In this document: one piece after another, positions 6,723-11,784 of the stretch
How positions within the stretch are numbered: the stretch's first letter is position 1
Layout: each line of letters begins with the position of its first letter
Assembly: GCA_910588295.1 (NCBI GenBank)
Contig: CAJUQO010000025.1
Location: forward strand, 32,309 to 44,092
Length of the DNA: 11,784 nt
Source: an uncultured Lachnospiraceae bacterium
GTDB taxonomy: Bacteria > Bacillota > Clostridia > Lachnospirales > Lachnospiraceae
Reading direction: 5' to 3'
Translations under genes and position numbers: made by a program
Notes under the pieces: generated by a model
What the model was told of the DNA's origin: nothing
Databases searched by the model: none
The model's input: only the letters and a program-made list of their open reading frames with translations

Positions 6723-6785
6723 GATGTGCAGGGCATTTGTTTCCGAAGGAAACGGTGAGATGCACCTGGAATGAGGAGAATTATT

Positions 6786-8468
6786 ATGGATTTTAGTATT
6801 TGGTATCTGGTGGGCGCTATACTGGTATTTTTCATGCAGTGTGGTTTTGCCATGGTGGAGACCGGCTTCACCAGGGCGAAGAACGCCGGAAATATAATCA
6901 TGAAAAACCTGATGGACTTCTGTATCGGCACGGTGGTGTTCATCGGCTTTGGTTACGGGATTATGAACAGCGGGCGCTATATCGCCGGGGTGATCGGCGT
7001 ACCGGAATATGGAATGTTTGCCGATTTTGCCGGATTCAACTGGTCAAATTTTGTATTCCAGCTTGTATTTTGTGCTACGGCGGCCACCATCGTTTCCGGC
7101 GCCATGGCCGAGCGGACGAAATTTATTACTTATTGCATCTACTCGGCGGTGATCAGCCTGATTGTCTATCCCATTGAAGCAGGATGGGTGTGGAACGCCC
7201 AGGGATGGCTGGCCCAGATGGGATTTGTAGACTTTGCGGGTTCCGCCGTGATCCATATGGTGGGCGGCATTACGGCTTTCATCGGCGCAGCCCTTTTAGG
7301 GCCCCGTATCGGCAAATATACGAAGGATAAGAAGACTGGTGAAGTGACGATCCATGCCTTTCCGGGACATTCCCTGACCCTAGGCGCTCTGGGATGCTTC
7401 ATCCTGTGGTTTGCCTGGTATGGTTTTAACGGCGCGGCGGCCACTTCTGTGGAACAGATGGCGCAGATCTTCGGCACTACGACCCTGGCCCCGGCAGTCG
7501 CCACCGTCACCTGTATGATCTTTACCTGGGCAAAAAACGGAAAGCCGGATGTTTCCATGTGCCTGAACGCCTCTCTGGCCGGCCTGGTGGCCATCACGGC
7601 GGGCTGCTCCAATGTGGATGCGGTGGGCGCCATTGTCATCGGTATCGTGTCGGGTATCCTGGTGGACGTGGTGGTGGAAGTCGTGGATCAGAAGATAAAA
7701 GTGGACGATCCGGTGGGCGCGGTTGCTGTTCACGGAGCAAACGGCCTGTGGGGTACCATCGCAGTGGGACTTTTTGACTATAACAACGGCCTGTTTTACG
7801 GCGGCGGAGCCCATCAGCTCATTGTTCAGTTCACGGGAGCGGCGGCGATCTTAATCTACACGGCCATCGTCATGTCCCTGGTGTTCCTGGTTCTGAAACA
7901 TACCATCGGCTTGCGTGTCACCGTCGAGGAGGAAGTGCTGGGTCTTGATTATATGGAGCATGGGCTGGTATCGGCCTATGCGGATTTCCTTCCCGTATCC
8001 TCCGCCACTATGGGGCTGGAGTACGAGGGCGACGATTATGTGGAGGTGGAAGATCTCCGGAAAGAGAAGCTGGCGCCGGTTCTGCCCGAGGATCGGGCGG
8101 AGTCTGCCGGGCGGTTTACCAGGATCACCGTGGTCTGCAAGGAAGAGAAATTTGCGCTTTTGCGTAATGCCATGAACCAGATCGGCGTTACCGGCATGAC
8201 GGTATCCCATGTGATGGGCTGCGGTCTGCAAAAAGGCAAGAGCGGTCAGTACCGCGGCGTCGAGATGAGCATGAATCTGCTGCCGAAGCTTCAGGTGGAT
8301 ATTGTGGTATCCACAGTGGCTCCCGAGCTGGTGGTGGCCGCGGCCAAGAGGGCGCTGCATACCGGGCAGTACGGCGACGGAAAGATCTTTCTGTACGATG
8401 TGGAGAATGTCATCCGCGTGCGTACCGGGGAGGAAGGCTACGATGCCCTGGTGGGCGGCAAAAAATAG
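6786..8468 (+). CDS. amt: Ammonium transporter Amt fused to a C-terminal PII (GlnB/GlnK) domain
   Basis: Membrane ammonium channel with its own regulator attached, 560 aa. Residues 1 to about 400 are a full Amt/MEP/Rh core of about 11 helices. It has the signature DFAGSAVIHMVGG and the two pore histidines H157 and H316 (in AVAVHGANGLWGT). After a linker of about 40 aa, residues 443-555 form a complete PII domain. Its T-loop region reads QKGKSGQYRG, keeping the tyrosine (Y489) that is uridylylated in classical PII proteins, and it ends with TGQYGDGKIF and VIRVRTGE. Separate GlnK proteins normally plug Amt trimers when nitrogen is plentiful; here the plug is covalently tethered. The start at ATG 6786 is preferred over an in-frame ATG at 6771, because gaggag (6773-6778) lies 7 nt before 6786 and the family start MDFSIWYLVG follows. 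Expression is probably set by the leader terminators. Confidence 0.95.
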   Translation: MDFSIWYLVGAILVFFMQCGFAMVETGFTRAKNAGNIIMKNLMDFCIGTVVFIGFGYGIMNSGRYIAGVIGVPEYGMFADFAGFNWSNFVFQLVFCATAATIVSGAMAERTKFITYCIYSAVISLIVYPIEAGWVWNAQGWLAQMGFVDFAGSAVIHMVGGITAFIGAALLGPRIGKYTKDKKTGEVTIHAFPGHSLTLGALGCFILWFAWYGFNGAAATSVEQMAQIFGTTTLAPAVATVTCMIFTWAKNGKPDVSMCLNASLAGLVAITAGCSNVDAVGAIVIGIVSGILVDVVVEVVDQKIKVDDPVGAVAVHGANGLWGTIAVGLFDYNNGLFYGGGAHQLIVQFTGAAAILIYTAIVMSLVFLVLKHTIGLRVTVEEEVLGLDYMEHGLVSAYADFLPVSSATMGLEYEGDDYVEVEDLRKEKLAPVLPEDRAESAGRFTRITVVCKEEKFALLRNAMNQIGVTGMTVSHVMGCGLQKGKSGQYRGVEMSMNLLPKLQVDIVVSTVAPELVVAAAKRALHTGQYGDGKIFLYDVENVIRVRTGEEGYDALVGGKK

Positions 8469-8608
8469 ATAAGCAGGCAGCCACATAGGAGAAATTGATA
8501 TATGTGAGTTGCCATATGAAACCTGACTTAGAGAAATTCCCGATTTATACTTTGAATAGATTAAGTAAACATAAAAATCTGGTTACTTATTTATAAGGGG
8601 GCACAATC

Positions 8609-8643
8609 CAGGGAGCCGAGAATGTTTTCTTGGTTCCCTGTTT
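8609..8643 (+). terminator. Long hairpin downstream of amt, probable terminator
   Basis: A 14-bp stem (8609-8622 with 8627-8640, two G-U pairs) with loop tgtt is followed by only three Ts. It lies 140 nt after the amt stop. A weaker inverted repeat, cacata/tatgtg, occurs nearer the stop (about 8482-8506). It is probably the operon end, though the short T-run makes this less than certain. Confidence 0.6.
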
Positions 8644-8655
8644 GCATGTCGTAGT

Positions 8656-9006
8656 ATGCGGGAAACTGTCGGCCACCGACTGATCCGACGGACTGTAGTG
8701 CAGGGGTTTACCGGAAACAGGGCAAATATCCTCTGGAACAGCAGGCGAGGCTTCGGTCTACCCCAGTATGTGCCTTTTTACGCAGGGGATACCATAAAAG
8801 CGCTGAATTTTGAGATACATAAAGATTATACGCCGGACTATCTGGGAGAATTTGATTATTCCCAGCAGTCGGGATGGATGTACAGCATAAACGGCGCCTT
8901 TCCCAATGTATCGGCCTGTGAGATGAGGCCCAGAGAAGGACAGACCCTGCGGTGGCAGTTTTCTATCGTAGGCCTGTGGAGAGATCTGGGCGGCGACAAA
9001 GAGTAA
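8656..9006 (+). CDS. DUF4430-domain protein, probably an N-terminally truncated remnant
   Basis: A 116-aa ORF. Residues from about 36 onward (QYVPFYAGDTI, then SGWMYSINGAFPNVSACEM and LRWQFSIVGLWRDLG) match the pattern of the DUF4430 / transcobalamin-like C-terminal domain. Members are normally longer, exported or surface-anchored proteins. Here the signal peptide and upstream domains are missing, the first 30 residues look unlike a protein start, and no Shine-Dalgarno precedes the ATG at 8656. It begins just 16 nt after the long hairpin at 8609-8640. It may be a degraded surface protein; a short functional gene with another start cannot be excluded. A good terminator follows it. The domain call is fairly confident; whether it is expressed is doubtful. 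Confidence 0.55.
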   Translation: MRETVGHRLIRRTVVQGFTGNRANILWNSRRGFGLPQYVPFYAGDTIKALNFEIHKDYTPDYLGEFDYSQQSGWMYSINGAFPNVSACEMRPREGQTLRWQFSIVGLWRDLGGDKE

Positions 9007-9044
9007 ATTGTAGAGCAGGAAATTATTTACACATAAGCAATGAG

Positions 9045-9074
9045 AAACGGCAGGGTGCAAACCTTGTCGTTTTT
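9045..9074 (+). terminator. Intrinsic terminator after the DUF4430 gene
   Basis: A 12-bp stem (9045-9056 with 9061-9072, two G-U pairs) closes on a GCAA tetraloop and runs into ttttt (9070-9074). It separates the DUF4430 ORF from the AT-rich two-component module. Confidence 0.85.
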
Positions 9075-9098
9075 ACGTGGATATAAATGTTTATAGGC

Positions 9099-9127
9099 TT
9101 GCTTTAGTTCGTTTAACCGACTATAAT
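9099..9127 (+). promoter_or_regulatory. Promoter of the HTH-regulator-kinase operon
   Basis: TTGCTT (9099-9104), a 17-bp spacer and a perfect TATAAT (9122-9127) form a strong sigma-A promoter, 35 bp before the HTH gene start. The spacer and -10 region contain an imperfect dyad (tagttcg / ccgacta) that could be an operator. Confidence 0.75.
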
Positions 9128-9162
9128 AAAGAATACTTTTAGTTGATTTTGGGAGGTATCTT

Positions 9163-9351
9163 ATGTTCGATTACATGACAGTGCAGGAAACCGCAAAATT
9201 ATGGGGGATATCCGAACGGCAAGTCCAGAAATTATGCAAGGCAAACCGTATTGAGGGCGTTATCCACCTAACCCGTGTATGGCTTATCCCACGGGACACA
9301 GAAAAGCCAGCAGATATGCGTCGGAAAAAATGCAAGGAGATGGGAAAATGA
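9163..9351 (+). CDS. Small excisionase/MerR-like helix-turn-helix protein
   Basis: A 62-aa DNA-binding protein. Residues about 5-45 (TVQETAKLWGISERQVQKL, then RIEGV, then VWLIPRDTEKP) have the layout of the HTH_17 / excisionase-type winged helix. The remaining tail is basic (MRRKKCK). Start ATG 9163 has gggagg at 9151-9156, 6 nt upstream, behind a strong promoter. Its stop overlaps the next gene's start as ATGA, so it is probably translationally coupled to the response regulator. Such proteins occur as Xis factors of mobile elements, but a stand-alone regulator in front of a two-component system is equally likely here because no integrase is in view. Confidence 0.85.
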   Translation: MFDYMTVQETAKLWGISERQVQKLCKANRIEGVIHLTRVWLIPRDTEKPADMRRKKCKEMGK

Positions 9352-10019
9352 TAGAAATCTATTATATTGAAGATGATAAAAATATTGCAACGGCTGTAAA
9401 AGAATATCTAAGCCAAAAAGGGTATACCGTTTTTATATTTGGAACATTGGAAAGTGGAAAGAAAGCATTGGAACACCATATTCCAAGTCTTGCGCTGATT
9501 GACTGGAATATGCCAGACGGCGAGGGAAATAGCTTTTGCAGATGGATACGCTCAAGATGGAAAGAATTGCCAGTCATTTTTCTGACTGTCCGAGATGACA
9601 CTTGTGATATTATTTCTGGTTATAGATATGGGGCAGATGATTATGCAACAAAACCTTTTGAATTAGAAGTTCTGTATTCCCGCATTCACGCATTGCTGCG
9701 CAGGTCAGGAAATGTGCAGAGCCAGTATCTTTCCTGCGGCTCTATTTCAATTGACAAAAACAAAACGGCAGTATTTTGTGGCGAAGAAGAAATTACTGTC
9801 AGCCAAGCAGAATACCAATTATTGCAGCTTTTGATGGAAAATAAGGGAAAAACCGTCACAAGAGAACGGCTGCTGACTCAAATCTGGGATAATCATGGGA
9901 ATTATGTCAATGACAACACGTTGACCGTGACAATGAAACGGCTTAGAGAAAAGCTCCATCATCCGTCCTGCTTAAAAACAATACGGAGCTTTGGCTACCG
10001 TATGGAGGATGAGATATGA
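9348..10019 (+). CDS. OmpR-family response regulator (VanR/BceR-type module)
   Basis: A 223-aa regulator. The receiver domain (2-117) has D9/D10, phospho-acceptor D52 (in LIDWNMPDGEG), T80 and K102 (in TKPF). The winged-helix DNA-binding domain (about 128-221) ends TMKRLREKLHH and IRSFGYRME. The start ATG 9348 overlaps the HTH stop (ATGA) and has aaggag at 9334-9339; the in-frame ATG at 9279 would add residues that are only out-of-frame HTH sequence. The gene is AT-rich, unlike the genes before 9007. It probably controls the ABC transporter downstream, where a GTCACT direct repeat sits at the promoter. The exact signal is unknown. Confidence 0.94.
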   Translation: MIEIYYIEDDKNIATAVKEYLSQKGYTVFIFGTLESGKKALEHHIPSLALIDWNMPDGEGNSFCRWIRSRWKELPVIFLTVRDDTCDIISGYRYGADDYATKPFELEVLYSRIHALLRRSGNVQSQYLSCGSISIDKNKTAVFCGEEEITVSQAEYQLLQLLMENKGKTVTRERLLTQIWDNHGNYVNDNTLTVTMKRLREKLHHPSCLKTIRSFGYRMEDEI

Positions 10020-11242
10020 GCAAAAAATCAAATATAAAAATAACGGTTCTGTTTGTGTTGTCGGTCAGTCTTATTGTAGCGGCAATGACTGCATACCTTC
10101 TTACCCTTTACTATCGCCATGTGTGTTTTCATATATTGGGAGGATTTTGTGAAAGTATGATTGAAAATAATCCGGATTCCCGACAGGCTGTTTCGGAATT
10201 ATTGAAAACCCACGACTTCCATGTGACAGGCGAAAATATATTATCAAACTTTGGTTATTATCCATCGAATTTAGGGATTACGGACACGGCAGTCCCCTGG
10301 ATTGCCGCTTTTGTTTTTTTGGCAGGCGGCATAGTATTCCTTTTCACTTTCTGTTATTGGCATAGAAAATCGGACAACCGCATCCAAGCATTGACGGATT
10401 ATTTGGAAAAAATAAATACGGGCGTTCAAGGATTGGTTTTGGAATCTTCAGATGATGAATTTTCAAAACTACAAGATGAAATATATAAAACGGTAACGGA
10501 ACTTTACCAGACGAGGGAAGAAGCCCTGGCAGCACGTAACAATTTTGCAGAAAATCTTTCTAATATTGCTCATCAGCTTAAAACACCGATTACGTCTATG
10601 TCCTTAACTGTCCAAATGGCGAAAGAACATTTGGGAAATACTCGTACCGCAGAAACACCACAAGGGCATACCTCTATGGCGTGTAAAATGCACGCCAATA
10701 TCAAGGATATAGAACGGCAGATAAACAGGCTCATGCATTTAGAAGAAGCGTTATTGTTATTGTCCCGCATTGATGCGGGAACGCTTGCATTTGACAGGAA
10801 ACCAACAGATGTTTTTACAATTCTTTCTCTGGCATCGGATAATTTATATGAATTGTTCATGCAGAATGGCGTTCTGATTGATATTCCAGAAATGGGTGAG
10901 ATGAATATCAATGTGGATTTAAACTGGACGATGGAAGCGGTCATGAATTTGATGAAAAACTATATGGAAGCAACAGAAACAGGCGCTGCTGTTCATTGTT
11001 CCTATGAAAAAAATCCTCTTTATGTGCAGATACGGATATGGGATGAGGGGGAGGGATTTACAAAAGAGGACTTGCCACATTTGTTTGAGCGGTTCTATCG
11101 TGGGGAAAAAACAAAAAATACTGGAATCGGAATAGGACTTTCCCTTTCAAAAGCAATCATTGAAATGCAGAACGGAATCATCCGTGCATTTAATCTTCCG
11201 AATAGCGGAGCTTGTTTTGAGGTTCGTTTTTATACCTCTTGA
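10016..11242 (+). CDS. Sensor histidine kinase of the second two-component system
   Basis: A 408-aa membrane kinase whose ATG overlaps the regulator's stop (ATGA). Helices at about 9-31 and 92-114 flank a loop of about 60 aa. A short linker leads to the phospho-acceptor H186 in NIAHQLKTPITS. The ATPase domain has an N-box-like NLMKNYMEA, G1 at D343-G347 (DEGEG), an F-box LFERFYRGE and G2 TGIGIGL (369-375). The extracellular loop is larger than in intramembrane-sensing BceS kinases, where the two helices are nearly adjacent. It may therefore read its ligand directly rather than through the transporter; this is inference. Adjacent ABC genes suggest sensing of a peptide, antibiotic or envelope stress. 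All catalytic motifs are intact. Confidence 0.93.
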   Translation: MSKKSNIKITVLFVLSVSLIVAAMTAYLLTLYYRHVCFHILGGFCESMIENNPDSRQAVSELLKTHDFHVTGENILSNFGYYPSNLGITDTAVPWIAAFVFLAGGIVFLFTFCYWHRKSDNRIQALTDYLEKINTGVQGLVLESSDDEFSKLQDEIYKTVTELYQTREEALAARNNFAENLSNIAHQLKTPITSMSLTVQMAKEHLGNTRTAETPQGHTSMACKMHANIKDIERQINRLMHLEEALLLLSRIDAGTLAFDRKPTDVFTILSLASDNLYELFMQNGVLIDIPEMGEMNINVDLNWTMEAVMNLMKNYMEATETGAAVHCSYEKNPLYVQIRIWDEGEGFTKEDLPHLFERFYRGEKTKNTGIGIGLSLSKAIIEMQNGIIRAFNLPNSGACFEVRFYTS

Positions 11243-11284
11243 AAATAGTGCAAAGCACATGAGATAGGAGAAGCCTCAAGCGCA

Positions 11285-11316
11285 GTCACTGAGATGTCAC
11301 TTTCATTTGTTATAAT
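11285..11316 (+). promoter_or_regulatory. ABC transporter promoter with GTCACT direct repeat
   Basis: A perfect TATAAT at 11311-11316 lacks a recognisable -35. Instead GTCACT occurs twice, at 11285-11290 and 11296-11301, exactly 11 bp apart, straddling where the -35 would be. Tandem half-sites about one helical turn apart are how phosphorylated OmpR-family regulators bind and activate weak promoters, so the regulator encoded at 9348-10019 is the natural candidate. The binding itself is inference. Confidence 0.55.
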
Positions 11317-11318
11317 AT

Positions 11319-11382
11319 AGCTTACAAGGAGTTCGCTTGCTTGCAAGGGCGAACTTCATAAGCTAACAAGCAGCTCTGCTGC
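11319..11382 (+). promoter_or_regulatory. Hairpins in the 5' leader of the ABC transporter mRNA
   Basis: agctta (11319-11324) pairs with taagct (11359-11364), and ggagttcgc (11328-11336) pairs with gcgaacttc (11349-11357, one G-U), giving a 15-bp interrupted hairpin at the expected 5' end. A second hairpin, gcagc-tct-gctgc (11370-11382), follows. Neither has a T-run, so mRNA stability or translational effects are more likely than termination. Confidence 0.45.
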
Positions 11383-11420
11383 GAGTGCAATAGAAAAAAC
11401 AAACAGGAGGATTTGACAAC

Positions 11421-11784
11421 ATGGAAATACTAAGATGCAACGGTATCGAAAAAGTATTTGGAAAAGGCGATAATCAAGTTACTGCTTTAAATGGAATCAG
11501 CCTGTCTATTGAAAAAGGTGATTTTGTCGCAATTATTGGGGCATCTGGCTCTGGAAAATCCACACTCCTGCATATTTTGGGCAGTGTGGACAAGCCGACA
11601 AAAGGCACTGTAACAATAGACGGTGTTGACCTTGGCGGGCTAAATGCTACGGATGCCGCAATTTTCAGAAGAAGAAAGGTTGGATTGGTTTACCAGTTTT
11701 ATAATCTGATTCCCACTCTTACAGTAGAGAAAAATATCCTTATGCCTATGCTGCTTGACAAAAGAAAGCCAGATTTGGATTACT
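11421..11784 (+). CDS. ABC transporter ATP-binding protein (MacB/BceA-type), 3' end outside window
   Basis: The first 121 residues of an ABC ATPase of the lipoprotein/peptide-export class (LolD, MacB, BceA). It has the Walker A motif GASGSGKST (40-48) and a Q-loop at Q92 within VGLVYQFYNLIPTLTVEKNI. The family-typical early text ALNGISLSIEKGDFVAIIG is also present. The Walker B and LSGGQ motifs would lie beyond the window. aggagg at 11405-11410 is 10 nt before ATG 11421, slightly long. It follows an HTH-regulator-kinase operon, which suggests a resistance or envelope-stress transporter. An FtsX-like permease would be expected next, which cannot be checked here. Confidence 0.93.
   Translation, partial: MEILRCNGIEKVFGKGDNQVTALNGISLSIEKGDFVAIIGASGSGKSTLLHILGSVDKPTKGTVTIDGVDLGGLNATDAAIFRRRKVGLVYQFYNLIPTLTVEKNILMPMLLDKRKPDLDY

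Noticed and set aside
6771..6785. Earlier in-frame ATG for amt at 6771
   Set aside because: It overlaps the Shine-Dalgarno (gaggag, 6773-6778) that serves ATG 6786, and the resulting MRRII extension is not family-like.
9279..9347. Earlier in-frame ATG for the second response regulator at 9279
   Set aside because: It adds a non-receiver sequence read from another frame of the HTH gene; the ATGA overlap at 9348 with aaggag upstream is far better.

Overview
The window looks like a piece of chromosome from a Gram-positive, Clostridia-type bacterium, most likely Lachnospiraceae-like. The evidence is strong AGGAGG-type ribosome binding sites, sigma-A promoters, PhoR/VanS-type two-component systems, an Amt-PII fusion behind a hairpin-rich leader, and a Firmicutes-style type I-E CRISPR repeat. 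The genus cannot be fixed from the sequence. Every supported gene is on the + strand.

Region 1 (1-1555) is a CRISPR array: 25 copies of a 28-bp repeat at an exact 61-bp period, separated by 24 spacers of 33 nt, then a shorter spacer and a decayed last repeat. The decay marks the right side as the trailer end, so leader and cas genes should lie left of the window. Region 2 (1556-5593) is a phosphate-type operon: a Na+/phosphate cotransporter with a PhoU-like tail, then a PhoP-like response regulator and a PhoR-like histidine kinase. Two TTTACA half-sites 11 bp apart precede it and could be a Pho box. Region 3 (5594-6406) is a YkgJ-type cysteine-cluster protein behind its own promoter and a structured leader with a well-placed ribosome binding site on a four-codon ORF.

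Region 4 (6407-8655) is an ammonium transporter with a complete PII (GlnB/GlnK) domain fused to its C-terminus. Its leader of about 250 nt carries two terminator-like hairpins and two hexaloops with A at position 1 and G at position 4. This fits ANTAR-type antitermination and is the most interesting regulatory element here. Region 5 (8656-9074) is a short DUF4430 protein that looks N-terminally truncated, closed by a strong terminator.

Region 6 (about 9080-11784) is clearly more AT-rich. It holds an excisionase-like HTH protein, a response regulator and a histidine kinase joined by ATGA overlaps, then a second promoter with a GTCACT direct repeat and the start of an ABC transporter ATPase cut by the window end. 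This is the layout of a sensor-controlled peptide/antibiotic export or resistance module and was probably acquired horizontally. Phosphate uptake, ammonium uptake and envelope-stress sensing therefore sit side by side as independent units; nothing links the CRISPR array to them functionally.
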